Shown piece after piece: positions 1 to 8,307 of a DNA stretch of 21,613 nt. A model generated the notes under the pieces. That model saw nothing but the letters and a program-made list of their open reading frames with translations, ran no database searches and had not been told where the DNA came from. Position numbers and translations under genes: made by a program. The number at the start of each line of letters is the position of its first letter. Position 1 is the stretch's first letter. The stretch is from Planctomycetaceae bacterium UBA969 (lineage in GTDB: Bacteria > Planctomycetota > Planctomycetia > Gemmatales > Gemmataceae): assembly GCA_002303765.1 (NCBI GenBank), contig DBCB01000364.1:244-21856 (forward strand), in the 5' to 3' direction.

Positions 1-2
1 TG

Positions 3-863
3 ATCCAGTTTGCTGGCGATAGCGCAATCAAATTTACGATGAAATCTGCAAGCTCCCCTGTTTATGAAATGGGTGGGTATCTGGTTAGGCTTATTTATGA
101 AGTGGAAATACCAGATGGCGTTATGGAAGTAGCAGTTGTCGCACTTGGCCAGGAAAGCCCGACAGGTGGGTATAAAGGCAGGCAATGGCAGGTGCTGGTA
201 GATGGAACCGCCATGGTTCAAAAGTTAAAAACAAACGATGAGTCGCGCAAGAAGTTTGAGCTTTCTGTATCTGCGATGGAATTTGCTGCAAGTTGGTGCA
301 TGGCGGTGGCCAATAAAATTTGGGAGCCCGCAGTATATGGTAAAGCAGAAATAAAAGACCGCGAGCAAATAATGAAGGGCTTTACCCCTTCTATCCCCCC
401 TGGGTTGGGCGTAGTCGGCGGGGCACTCATTCAAGCTGCTGAATCCCCTGAACGCCAAGCGTTCCTTGCAGCCTCGCAACAATTATTCGATGGGAAGTTT
501 GTTCGTGTTGGTGAAAATTTTTGGTCTGACCCGGTCATGAAGGTGGGGATTCTTGACCTTCTCTCCAAAGCTTTCAGGCCAATGACTGATCATTCTCCCC
601 CCATGCAGCTTTCTGGTGGCGGGGCTTGGATAAGAGTAGAAAATGGAACTGTGCCGCGTTATCGAAATGACGCAGGTAAAATTGAATTTGAGTTTGATTG
701 CTTGATATTGCTATTTCCGAAGTATCTGGTGCAAGCCGCGTTTGTAGTTACAGGTGAGGAAAAATCAGATGGAAATGCCCCACCTGATTGGAAGGTAAAA
801 GAGATCGTTCTTTCCCGAGGTGTCTCTATGCCGGTCGCTGCGCCCAAGCCGGGCGGGCGTTAA
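3..863 (+). CDS. Hypothetical protein, 5' end outside the window
   Basis: I do not recognise this protein. The frame is open from base 3, so the visible part is about 286 residues and the true start lies upstream. The ATG at 39 has no ribosome binding site before it, and the 12 codons ahead of it (IQFAGDSAIKFT) read like ordinary protein, so I do not treat that ATG as the start. The visible part has no signal peptide and no membrane segment. It looks like a mixed alpha/beta soluble protein with a Pro/Gly-rich link near PSIPPGLGVVGG and a basic, Pro-rich end (PVAAPKPGGR). It ends 3 bp from the ribBA stop on the other strand, so the two genes converge with no room for separate terminators. The reading frame is secure; the function is unknown. 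Confidence 0.75.
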   Translation: MQFAGDSAIKFTMKSASSPVYEMGGYLVRLIYEVEIPDGVMEVAVVALGQESPTGGYKGRQWQVLVDGTAMVQKLKTNDESRKKFELSVSAMEFAASWCMAVANKIWEPAVYGKAEIKDREQIMKGFTPSIPPGLGVVGGALIQAAESPERQAFLAASQQLFDGKFVRVGENFWSDPVMKVGILDLLSKAFRPMTDHSPPMQLSGGGAWIRVENGTVPRYRNDAGKIEFEFDCLILLFPKYLVQAAFVVTGEEKSDGNAPPDWKVKEIVLSRGVSMPVAAPKPGGR

Positions 864-866
864 TCT

Positions 867-2132
867 TTATTCCTCTTTTAAATTCGTCCCGTCTAGAATA
901 TGACCTAGTTTGGTTTTTTTTGTTTCTAGATAGCGTCGATTATTATCGTTGGCAAGTATCTGGATGGGAATCCGCTCGGTGATTCTTAAACCATACCCAT
1001 CAAGGCCGACGACTTTTTTCGGATTGTTGGTAAGCAGTTTTATGTCCCGGATTCCAAGATCGTTGAGGATTTGCGCTCCGATGCCATAATGCCTCAAATC
1101 TGCACCAAATCCTAGCTTCTGATTGGCTTCTACGGTGTCCAACCCTTCTTCCTGTTGAAGTTTGTAAGCTTTTAATTTGGAAAGCAGGCCTATGCCACGG
1201 CCTTCCTGCCTCATGTAAAGAAGCACCCCTTTGCCCACTTTTTCAATTTGTCGCATGGCATGATGCAACTGCGAACCGCAATCGCACAGCAGGCTATCGA
1301 AAATATCGCCCGTCAGGCACTGGCTATGAATACGCACAAGTACGGGTTCTTCTTGGATTGCAACTTGGCCATTGGTGGATACGCCAATCCCACCCGCACA
1401 TAAAGCCAAATGCGGTTCAGGGTCAACCACGGAAGAATACGCGATGAGATCAAAGTTGCCTAATTTTGTAGGAAGTTTGAGTTCGATTTCTCTGCGGATT
1501 AATTTTTCTCGTTGTCTGCGGTGTTTGATCAGGTCTTCGATGGTGCACATTTTAAGACCATGTTTTTTGCAGTAAGGGATCAAGTCTGCTACTCTAGCCA
1601 TGCTGCCATCGGGGTTTACAACTTCACAAATAACCGCAGCTTCTTTAAGGCCTGCAAGCCTAGCAAGATCGACGCTGCCCTCGGTATGGCCTGCTCGAAC
1701 GAGCACGCCTCCATCGCGAGCCTTAAGGCCGGGCACATGGCCTTTGCCACGAATCAAGTCGTGAGGGGTGGAGTTTTCATCGATTGCAACTTGCACGGTG
1801 CGGGCCCGATCAAAGGATGATGTTCCGGTTGTGATTCCAGTGCGGGCATCAATATATGGGGTAAAAGGGGTGGTAATACCCTCTGAATGGGAGGAGGGAA
1901 GAACATCGAGGTTAAGCCGGTTGCAAATGGCAGTCGACATAGCCAGGCAAACGAGCCCACAGCCGTTACGCATCATAAAGTTGATGTTTTCTGGGGTGGC
2001 TTTTTCAGCAGCGATGACTAAATCGCCTTCATTTTCACGATTTAGATCATCAACCACAACGATAAGCCGGCCTTGCCGGAGCTCTTCGATCGCTTCATCA
2101 ATCGAACAATAAATCGAATTATCTTCAGACAT
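867..2132 (-). CDS. ribBA: RibBA: DHBP synthase / GTP cyclohydrolase II
   Basis: This cytoplasmic bifunctional enzyme supplies both precursors of riboflavin. The N-terminal half (about residues 8-205) makes 3,4-dihydroxy-2-butanone 4-phosphate from ribulose 5-phosphate and carries the acidic RENEGD loop (32-37) and HTEGSVDLA (149-157). The C-terminal half (about 210-400) opens GTP. It has the zinc cysteines C272, C283 and C285 in QCLTGDIFDSLLCDCG, the RQEGRGIGL loop (308-316) and the AD-x-R motif at 344-347. At 421 aa it has the normal length for a full RibBA, with no key residue missing. The ATG at 2132 has GGAGT five bases upstream. It is divergent from the inositol synthase gene and alone on its strand. 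I see no FMN riboswitch in the 196-bp leader region. Confidence 0.97.
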   Translation of the reverse strand: MSEDNSIYCSIDEAIEELRQGRLIVVVDDLNRENEGDLVIAAEKATPENINFMMRNGCGLVCLAMSTAICNRLNLDVLPSSHSEGITTPFTPYIDARTGITTGTSSFDRARTVQVAIDENSTPHDLIRGKGHVPGLKARDGGVLVRAGHTEGSVDLARLAGLKEAAVICEVVNPDGSMARVADLIPYCKKHGLKMCTIEDLIKHRRQREKLIRREIELKLPTKLGNFDLIAYSSVVDPEPHLALCAGGIGVSTNGQVAIQEEPVLVRIHSQCLTGDIFDSLLCDCGSQLHHAMRQIEKVGKGVLLYMRQEGRGIGLLSKLKAYKLQQEEGLDTVEANQKLGFGADLRHYGIGAQILNDLGIRDIKLLTNNPKKVVGLDGYGLRITERIPIQILANDNNRRYLETKKTKLGHILDGTNLKEE

Positions 2133-2211
2133 TCATGACTCCACAGCGGGAAAAATACTATCTTATGATTATTGTAGCACTCCACAGATTATTTCATATC
2201 ATTGAACATGC

Positions 2212-2240
2212 TTGCCCTATGGGTATGCGATACTGATAAT
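2212..2240 (+). promoter_or_regulatory. Candidate sigma70-type promoter for the inositol synthase unit
   Basis: TTGCCC at 2212-2217 and GATAAT at 2235-2240 are separated by 17 bp. They match the consensus at 4/6 and 5/6 positions. Transcription would begin about 80 bases before the ATG at 2329. This is found by eye only; no start site is known. Confidence 0.4.
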
Positions 2241-2328
2241 AACACTAATGTGTTTGGAAATGCTTGGCAGGCTGCCACTTTAACTATCCTTCCTTTTGAT
2301 ATTTAAATCATCATTGGAGTTGAATTTC

Positions 2329-3537
2329 ATGGCTAAGAAAAAAGTGGGTCTGTGGTTGATAGGCGCTTGTGGCGGCGTTGGAACAACAGCGGCGCTAGGC
2401 CTTGCTGCCATTCGCAATAAACTTTCTGACACCACATCGCTGGTGACAGAGTTGCCCCTTTTTGAAACTTTAAAGCTAGATGCTTTAGATTCATTTGTGG
2501 TGGGTGGCCATGAAATCCGTAAAGGATCATTCATGGAAACCGCCAAGGAATTGCACCTGAAGGCTAAAATATTTGATGCAGAAATGCTTGCAGGTTCAGA
2601 GAAAGATCTTGCAGAATGGAGCAAGAATATTAAGCCTGGCTCTGCAGTTGAATCGGGATCAACCATAGCAAAGATGGCTGATTTAAAAAAAGCGAATGTT
2701 AAAGAAACTCCCCGTCAAACCATTAAACGTATTCAATCCGATCTTAAAAACTTTCAAAAAGCAAACGATCTAGAGCATGTGGTTGTGATGAGTGTGGCTT
2801 CAACCGAACCACCTTTTCAAACCGGTGTTCAGCATCAAACCCTTAAAGCTATGAATGCAGCTTTGGATGCGGGCGAAAATGTTCTCCCCACCAGTTCGAT
2901 GTATGCTTGGGCCGCAGTGGATCTGGGAATGCCCTTTGTTAATTTCACCCCATCCCTGGGTGCCTCATTCCCTGCCATTCAGGAACTCGCAAAAATCAAG
3001 GGTGCGCCTCTTGCAGGGCAGGATGGCAAGACGGGTGAAACGCTGATGAAATCTGTGCTGGCGCCAATGTTTGCACTGCGCAACTGGAAGATTCTTAGCT
3101 GGGTTGGTCATAACATCTTTGGCAATCGCGATGGCATTGTCCTCGATGATCCCGCCAATAAGGCCTCCAAAATCAAAACCAAGGATCAAGTTATTTCCTC
3201 AATCGTTGGCTATAAGCCACAGACCTTGGTTACCATCGAATATATTCCTTCCATGGATGATTGGAAAACTGCTTGGAATCATATTCATTATCAGGGCTTT
3301 CTTGGCACCCCGATGATTCTTCAATTCATTTGGCAAGGCTGCGACTCTGTTTTGGCTGCGCCTTTAGTGATTGATCTTGCAAGGTTTGCACTATTTGCAA
3401 AACGCAGAGGTGAATCGGGTATCATGCGTCATCTTTCTTGCTTCTTCAAGGGGCCGATGGGCGAAACCAATCACGATTTCTTCCAACAATTTGAAATGCT
3501 TCGCGACTACGTTGAAGAAACCGGAGAAAAATCATGA
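2329..3537 (+). CDS. Inositol-3-phosphate synthase family protein
   Basis: This 402-aa protein belongs to the myo-inositol-1-phosphate synthase family, which turns glucose 6-phosphate into inositol 3-phosphate using bound NAD. The N-terminus has the Rossmann glycine loop GACGGVGTT (12-20). The family core follows: the PTSSMYAWAAVDLGMPFVNF stretch, the AGQDGKTGETLMKSVLAP segment and WVGHNIFGNRDGIVL, which correspond to the conserved substrate-binding and tetramerisation region. I chose the ATG at 2329 because GGAG lies nine bases upstream. A TTG 33 bases earlier would only add an unrelated leader. Its stop overlaps the next start as ATGA, so it is coupled to the TIM-barrel isomerase. Family membership is sure. 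Whether the product is free inositol phosphate or a related cyclitol cannot be told here. Confidence 0.9.
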   Translation: MAKKKVGLWLIGACGGVGTTAALGLAAIRNKLSDTTSLVTELPLFETLKLDALDSFVVGGHEIRKGSFMETAKELHLKAKIFDAEMLAGSEKDLAEWSKNIKPGSAVESGSTIAKMADLKKANVKETPRQTIKRIQSDLKNFQKANDLEHVVVMSVASTEPPFQTGVQHQTLKAMNAALDAGENVLPTSSMYAWAAVDLGMPFVNFTPSLGASFPAIQELAKIKGAPLAGQDGKTGETLMKSVLAPMFALRNWKILSWVGHNIFGNRDGIVLDDPANKASKIKTKDQVISSIVGYKPQTLVTIEYIPSMDDWKTAWNHIHYQGFLGTPMILQFIWQGCDSVLAAPLVIDLARFALFAKRRGESGIMRHLSCFFKGPMGETNHDFFQQFEMLRDYVEETGEKS

Positions 3538-4373
3538 AGTTAGCTTTTAGTAGTAATGCCTATTTGCGATTCTCCTTTAACGATGCTGCTAAAAAGATTG
3601 GCAAGCTTGGTTATCAAGGAATAGAAATCATGGCGGATGTGCCCCATGCTTGGCCAGCCTTCATGCTTGAAGAACAAAAGCAGGGCATTCGCGATTCGCT
3701 TAAATCCAACAACCTTGCGATTTCCAACATCAATTCCTTTATGATGCACGCAGTCAATGATCCTAGACAGCGTTATTGGTATCCTTCTTGGATTGAACCG
3801 GATAAGCATTACCGCCAGATTCGTATCGATCACACCATGCGTTGTTTAACGATGGCAAAAGAATTGGGCGCACCTTGCATCACAACCGAGCCAGGTGGTC
3901 CAGTTGAAGCTGGGGCCTCTTGGAATGCAGGGCTGAAGTTGTTTGTCGAAATGCTAAAGCCAGTGATCGAACATGCTGAAAAAGAAGGTGTTTTGTTACT
4001 CATCGAACCGGAACCCGGTTTGTTGATTGAAACTGCAGATCAATTTTTAGAATTCATGGGGCACATTAAGTCACCTATGGTTGGATGCAACTTTGATATA
4101 GGCCATTCGTACTGTGTGGGCGATGACCCTGCCAGCACTATTCCAAGGCTCGCAAAGTACATTAAGCATTTTCATCTCGAAGATATTGCAAGTACTCGGG
4201 TGCATCATCACCTTATTCCAGGCGATGGGGCGATCGACTTTAAAGCCGCGATCGAAGCCATCAAGGCTATTGGTTATAAAGAATGGGTAACCATCGAACT
4301 TTATCCCTATGTTGAAGATCCGGATCAGGCAGCTAAACTTGCCCGTGAACGAATTGCGCCTTTGCTTGCCTAG
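3534..4373 (+). CDS. Sugar phosphate isomerase/epimerase (xylose isomerase-like TIM barrel)
   Basis: This 279-aa protein has the AP-endonuclease-2/xylose-isomerase-like TIM-barrel fold. The expected metal ligands are visible: E158 in LLIEPEPG, D188 with H191 in NFDIGHS, H214 in HFHLED and E255 in WVTIELYP. A conserved HHHLIPGDGAID stretch sits near the active site. There is no signal peptide, so it acts in the cytoplasm. Its ATG overlaps the stop of the inositol synthase gene by four bases, which strongly suggests coupled translation and a shared pathway. By context it could isomerise an inositol-derived ketone, as IolE/IolI-type enzymes do, or act like the EboE TIM-barrel proteins of ebo clusters. 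Both ideas are inference; the substrate is unknown. It converges on terC with 6 bp between the two genes. Confidence 0.88.
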   Translation: MKLAFSSNAYLRFSFNDAAKKIGKLGYQGIEIMADVPHAWPAFMLEEQKQGIRDSLKSNNLAISNINSFMMHAVNDPRQRYWYPSWIEPDKHYRQIRIDHTMRCLTMAKELGAPCITTEPGGPVEAGASWNAGLKLFVEMLKPVIEHAEKEGVLLLIEPEPGLLIETADQFLEFMGHIKSPMVGCNFDIGHSYCVGDDPASTIPRLAKYIKHFHLEDIASTRVHHHLIPGDGAIDFKAAIEAIKAIGYKEWVTIELYPYVEDPDQAAKLARERIAPLLA

Positions 4374-4379
4374 TGATGA

Positions 4380-5093
4380 TTAAGCCCGCACTCGCAGGTT
4401 GATCATTTCCACGGTAAACGAGAAGCCCATTGCAAAGTAAATGTAGGCTTTGTCGATGTGTTGGCCCATGCCTTCTGCCATTAGGACAACCCCGATAAGG
4501 ATTAGAAAGCTAAGTGCAAGCACTTTCAGGGTGGGATGCTTTTCAACGAAGTTGCTGACCGGCCCTGCAAAAATCATCATGACCATTACCGTGATGATCA
4601 TTGCGATAATAATGACGCCTATTTCTTGCACCATCCCAACAGCGGTGATTACAGAGTCGAGTGAAAAAACAATGTCAAGCACTGCGATTTGAACTAGCAC
4701 CATCGCAAAATTACTTTTGGTGTTGGGCGAATGCTCGGGATGCCCTTCGGGGTGACCTTCAAGCTTATGATGAATTTCGAATGTGCTCTTGGCGATTAAG
4801 AACAGTCCTCCTGCGAGGAGGATTAGATCTTTCCAAGAAATCTCTCTAGCTTCCTCTGTTTTTGCGGCCCACTCGGGAAGGGTTAAAACAATTTGATGCA
4901 GGCTTAAAATCCAAGATATGCTGAATAGCAGTAGCAGGCGGGTTCCCAATGCAAGCACAAGGCCTATTTGCCTAGCGTAGCCACGTTGTTCTTTGGGGAG
5001 CCTCCCTGCAAGAATTGCAAGAAAGATGATATTGTCAATTCCTAAAACAATTTCCATGCCGGTCAATGTGACCAGTGGGACAATCCATTCCAT
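4380..5093 (-). CDS. TerC family integral membrane protein
   Basis: This 237-aa inner-membrane protein has about seven hydrophobic helices and both TerC signatures: EIVLGIDN in helix 1 (14-21) and DIVFSLDS in the second half (140-147). The acidic and Asn residues of these motifs are thought to bind a metal. Family members are linked to metal efflux (for example manganese, alongside Mn-riboswitch genes) and to tellurite resistance or protein-secretion metalation. The loop between the two halves (about 106-123) is rich in His and holds two GHPE copies, giving five His in 14 residues. An AGGAAG ribosome site lies just before the ATG at 5093. It is divergent from the MgtC-family gene, which fits a metal-homeostasis neighbourhood. 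The transported ion cannot be read from the sequence. Confidence 0.92.
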   Translation of the reverse strand: MEWIVPLVTLTGMEIVLGIDNIIFLAILAGRLPKEQRGYARQIGLVLALGTRLLLLFSISWILSLHQIVLTLPEWAAKTEEAREISWKDLILLAGGLFLIAKSTFEIHHKLEGHPEGHPEHSPNTKSNFAMVLVQIAVLDIVFSLDSVITAVGMVQEIGVIIIAMIITVMVMMIFAGPVSNFVEKHPTLKVLALSFLILIGVVLMAEGMGQHIDKAYIYFAMGFSFTVEMINLRVRA

Positions 5094-5227
5094 TGCTTCC
5101 TGCCTCGATTAAATAACTTTCCTTGGATACAAATGACTTAGAAGGCATTATCATAACAAAAATAGTTTTAATGCCAGCACTAAGTTGTAAAATTCGTTGC
5201 TTTGCTGGGCAAGTGGAACAACTGAGA

Positions 5228-5932
5228 ATGAACATGGATTACTATGATTTTATCGTGAATGTTTATTCTGCGCTTGGTCTCGGGTTGCTCATTGGGCTTG
5301 AAAGGGAATTCAGGCAACATCCTGCGGGCCTTCGGACTAATGCTTTGGTTTGTGTTGGTTCTGCCTTGTTTATGTCGCTTACTTTTTTGCTGCACGATGT
5401 TGGAAGCCCCACGAGAATTGCATCTTATATTATCAGTGGGATAGGGTTTCTTGGGGGCGGAGTTATTCTTAAGCAAGGTGTAAATATTCGCGGCATGAAT
5501 ACTGCTGCAACACTTTGGTGTAGTGCGGCTGTTGGTGCAATATGCGGTGCAGGGCATTGGGGATTTGCCATGGGTGGGGCTTTCACTGTATTACTGGTTC
5601 ACTTGATATTTCGGCCAATATCTTACTGGGTATTGCGCCTTGATAGATTTTCTGAAGAAGAGATGAATTTTAAAATCAATGTGGTGATCACTTTTGGGAA
5701 AGACACAGCCATTAGAGGGGTGTTTGTAAAGTTTTTGGAATTAAATCCTGCACTTTCGTTGAAGTCTCTTGCAACTGCCAAGCAAGAGGCGTTAAAGGAA
5801 ACTGAAATTACTGCCCAGATGGTTTCGCCTGTGAACCAGCAGAATGCCATTCTGCATCTGGTTAATATTCTGAATGAAGAGCCCGGAGTCCGAGTGGTAA
5901 GTTGGGAAAAAGAACAAAGAATAATTGATTAA
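5228..5932 (+). CDS. MgtC/SapB family membrane protein
   Basis: This protein of about 234 aa has an N-terminal membrane domain of four to five helices. It carries the family hallmarks GLLIGLEREFRQHPAGLRTN and SGIGFLGGGVILKQG, followed by a soluble C-terminal domain of about 85 residues that is probably ACT-like. MgtC proteins adjust ATP synthase or cation balance under low magnesium in pathogens; the role in free-living bacteria is unclear. I place the start at the ATG at 5228; the ATG at 5234 is equally possible. A TTG at 5123 also opens the frame, but its 35-residue leader has no membrane character and does not resemble the family. It begins an apparent operon with pepF (16-bp gap) and the Nudix gene, and it is divergent from terC. 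Confidence 0.88.
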   Translation: MNMDYYDFIVNVYSALGLGLLIGLEREFRQHPAGLRTNALVCVGSALFMSLTFLLHDVGSPTRIASYIISGIGFLGGGVILKQGVNIRGMNTAATLWCSAAVGAICGAGHWGFAMGGAFTVLLVHLIFRPISYWVLRLDRFSEEEMNFKINVVITFGKDTAIRGVFVKFLELNPALSLKSLATAKQEALKETEITAQMVSPVNQQNAILHLVNILNEEPGVRVVSWEKEQRIID

Positions 5933-5948
5933 TAAAAGGATTATGTAA

Positions 5949-7763
5949 ATGACTCTTGAAAATAATGGTGGTGCCAACGGTGTTGCTTGGGATCTTAAGG
6001 ATTTGTATTCCAGCGTTGCTGATCCGAAATTGGACCAAGATATTGTAGATGCCCAGAGACTAGCGCAAGAATTTGAAACGCAATATCGAGGCAAGATCAG
6101 CAGCCTTAAGCTTTCGGATGCAGATTTTCTTTTGCAAGCCATCCAGCAGGTTGAATCTTTGTATGAGATCATGGATAGGCCTGCGATTTATGCATCTTTG
6201 GTGCATGCTGCCAAGACAGACGACGCTACGCATGGGGCATTGGTTGCAAAGACTCGTGAAACCCGTACTAAAATCAACCAGCATCTTTTGTTCTTCGATC
6301 TAGAGCTGATTAAAATTCCTGATGATGTTGCAACTGGGCTCGCAAAAACTCCGCAACTCTTGAAGTATACCCATTTTTTAGAGCAAAAGCGTGCGTGGAA
6401 GGCTCATTACCTTTCTGAACCTGAAGAAAAAGTTGTGGATGTTAAAACCCTTACGGGCAGGTCTGCATTTGTTAGGCTCTTTGATGAAACTGTTGCTTCG
6501 ATGACTTATCCCTTCACCCAAGATGGTGCGGAGCAGAAGCTTTCGTTTCAACAAATCAATGCCAAGCTTTACGATGCAGATCGAAGCATTCGAAAAGCAG
6601 GCGCAGAGGGAATAACCAAAGGGCTGAAAGAGCAAAACAAATTGCTTTCGTATCTCTTTAACACTTTAGTGCTCGATCACCAAAATGATTGTGAAGTTAG
6701 GAAGTTTCCCACCCCCATGACTTCTAGGCATCTTGCAAACGAAACTTCCGCTGAAATGGTTCAAGCTCTTATGGATTCGGTTGAGAAGCATGGCGCAACG
6801 GTGCATCGCTATTACAAATTAAAAAAGCGTTTGCTTGGCTTGCCTTCGCTTGAGGATTACGATCGATATGCTCCGATTCAAGGTGATATGCCTTTGGTTT
6901 CATGGCAGGATGCCTCGAAGCTTGTGCGGGAGAGTTATCATGCACTTTCGCCCGAGGCGGGCATGATTATAGATCAATTTTTTGATGCTAACTGGATTGA
7001 TGCGGAACTAAGGCAAGGCAAGCGAGGCGGGGCTTTTTCTTCCAGTGCTATACCTTCTGTTCATCCATATATTCTCATGAGTTACACCGGGAAAATGCGC
7101 GATGTTTCTACCCTTGCTCATGAGTTGGGGCATGGGTTGCATCAATATCTTTCCCGAAAAAACGGCTATCTCCAGTGTGATACACCTCTCACCACTGCTG
7201 AAACTGCAAGTGTATTTGGGGAAATGCTTGTCTTTAAAAAACTACTCGAAAAGTATCAAGAACCCAAAGTCAGGCTCGCTTTGCTCTGTGGGAAAATTGA
7301 AGATAGTTTTGCCACGGTTTTTAGGCAGGTTGTTCTTACTCGATTCGAACAGAAAATGCACAAGGCACGAAAAGAAGAAGGCGAGCTTTCTTCGGAAAGA
7401 TTCAACACGCTATGGGCCGAAGCTAATCAGCCTATGTTTGGCGACTCGGTTAATCTTTCTGAAAACTATGGCTATTGGTGGTCCTATATTGGCCATTTTA
7501 TTCATGTGCCGTTTTATTGTTATGCTTATTCTTTTGGTGAGTTGCTGGTTCTCGCATTGGTTCAAAAGTACGAGCAGGAGAAAGAATCGTTTGTGCCCAA
7601 GTACATGGATTTGTTATCGCGTGGTGGTTCCGAATCTCCTGTAGATTTGCTTGCTAGAATGAACATCAATTTGAACGACCCTGGTTTCTGGGAGTTGGGG
7701 TTGAAGTTGTTGGATAGCATGGTTACCGAGGTGGAAGAGTTGGCAACTCAATTGGGAAAGTAG
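5949..7763 (+). CDS. pepF: M3 family oligoendopeptidase F
   Basis: This 604-aa zinc metallopeptidase of family M3 cleaves short peptides in the cytoplasm. The zinc site is HELGH at 391-395, with E418 in LTTAETASVFGE as the likely third ligand. The substrate-binding stretch HFIHVPFYCYAYSFG follows near residue 520. The long helical N-terminal part and the total length match bacterial PepF. AAAAGGA ends eight bases before the ATG at 5949. An ATG-TAA pair at 5943-5948 sits directly ahead of that start and forms a one-codon open frame. The gene lies between the MgtC-family gene and a Nudix gene in one probable transcript, with no obvious functional link among the three. Confidence 0.95.
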   Translation: MTLENNGGANGVAWDLKDLYSSVADPKLDQDIVDAQRLAQEFETQYRGKISSLKLSDADFLLQAIQQVESLYEIMDRPAIYASLVHAAKTDDATHGALVAKTRETRTKINQHLLFFDLELIKIPDDVATGLAKTPQLLKYTHFLEQKRAWKAHYLSEPEEKVVDVKTLTGRSAFVRLFDETVASMTYPFTQDGAEQKLSFQQINAKLYDADRSIRKAGAEGITKGLKEQNKLLSYLFNTLVLDHQNDCEVRKFPTPMTSRHLANETSAEMVQALMDSVEKHGATVHRYYKLKKRLLGLPSLEDYDRYAPIQGDMPLVSWQDASKLVRESYHALSPEAGMIIDQFFDANWIDAELRQGKRGGAFSSSAIPSVHPYILMSYTGKMRDVSTLAHELGHGLHQYLSRKNGYLQCDTPLTTAETASVFGEMLVFKKLLEKYQEPKVRLALLCGKIEDSFATVFRQVVLTRFEQKMHKARKEEGELSSERFNTLWAEANQPMFGDSVNLSENYGYWWSYIGHFIHVPFYCYAYSFGELLVLALVQKYEQEKESFVPKYMDLLSRGGSESPVDLLARMNINLNDPGFWELGLKLLDSMVTEVEELATQLGK

Positions 7764-7767
7764 GGAT

Positions 7768-8265
7768 ATGAAGCAGGAAATGGTGGATGTATTGAACCTT
7801 GAAGGCGAAGTGGTGGGGGTAGCAACCAGACGGGAGATGCGAATGGGTCGCTTGCCCCATCGTTGTGTTTACATTCTTGTGTTTAACAAAAAGGGTGAAA
7901 TTTTTATTCATTTAAGAACTGCGACCAAAGATGTTTTTCCTTCGCATTGGGATGTTTGTGCGGGCGGGGTGGTGGCTGCTGGAGAGGATTTTGAAACAGG
8001 GGCCAGACGCGAGGGCTTTGAAGAATTAGGTATCTTGGCAGAACCACAATTCTTGTTCCCGTTTCGATATGAAGATGAGCAAACCACTATTTTTGCAAAA
8101 GTTTATCATTGCATTCATGATGGGCCTTTTGTTCTACAGGAAGCGGAAGTGGTGCGGGGTGAGTTCGTTAGTTTGATAGAATTAGGGAAACGAATAGCCG
8201 TTGAAAAGTTTTGCCCTGATGGATTGAAGGTGTTGGAAGAAGCAAAAATCTTTGGGCTAATCTGA
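7768..8265 (+). CDS. Nudix hydrolase, YfcD-like
   Basis: This 165-aa protein has an intact Nudix box at 67-89: G67, E73, R81-E82, E85-E86 and G88 are all in place. This box binds the metal used to cleave nucleoside-diphosphate-linked compounds. The opening (VDVLNLEGEVVGVATRREM), the PHRCVYILVFN segment and the late FVLQEAEVV stretch follow the plan of Escherichia coli YfcD and the fold shared with IPP isomerase. Members of this group often have uncertain substrates. There is no signal peptide. The start is four bases after the pepF stop, with AGGGA overlapping that stop, so it is probably translated by re-initiation. Family assignment is firm; the substrate is unknown. Confidence 0.9.
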   Translation: MKQEMVDVLNLEGEVVGVATRREMRMGRLPHRCVYILVFNKKGEIFIHLRTATKDVFPSHWDVCAGGVVAAGEDFETGARREGFEELGILAEPQFLFPFRYEDEQTTIFAKVYHCIHDGPFVLQEAEVVRGEFVSLIELGKRIAVEKFCPDGLKVLEEAKIFGLI

Positions 8266-8307
8266 CCTAGTTTAGCTTGGGTTTCGAATAAATAATGTTG
8301 AATACCC

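Noticed and set aside
1754..2112. Open frames on both strands inside ribBA
   Set aside because: They lie wholly inside a strongly conserved RibBA frame, have no ribosome sites and show low-complexity translations; they are shadows.
2133..2328. FMN riboswitch upstream of ribBA
   Set aside because: I looked for the conserved RFN pattern on the minus strand and did not see it; only a short direct repeat is present.
5123..5227. TTG-initiated N-terminal extension of the MgtC-family protein
   Set aside because: The added 35 residues have no ribosome site and the family starts just before the first membrane helix, so the ATG at 5228 or 5234 is preferred.
7102..7644. 180-codon open frame inside pepF on the same strand
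   Set aside because: It overlaps the zinc-site region of the M3 peptidase in another frame and its translation has no family features.
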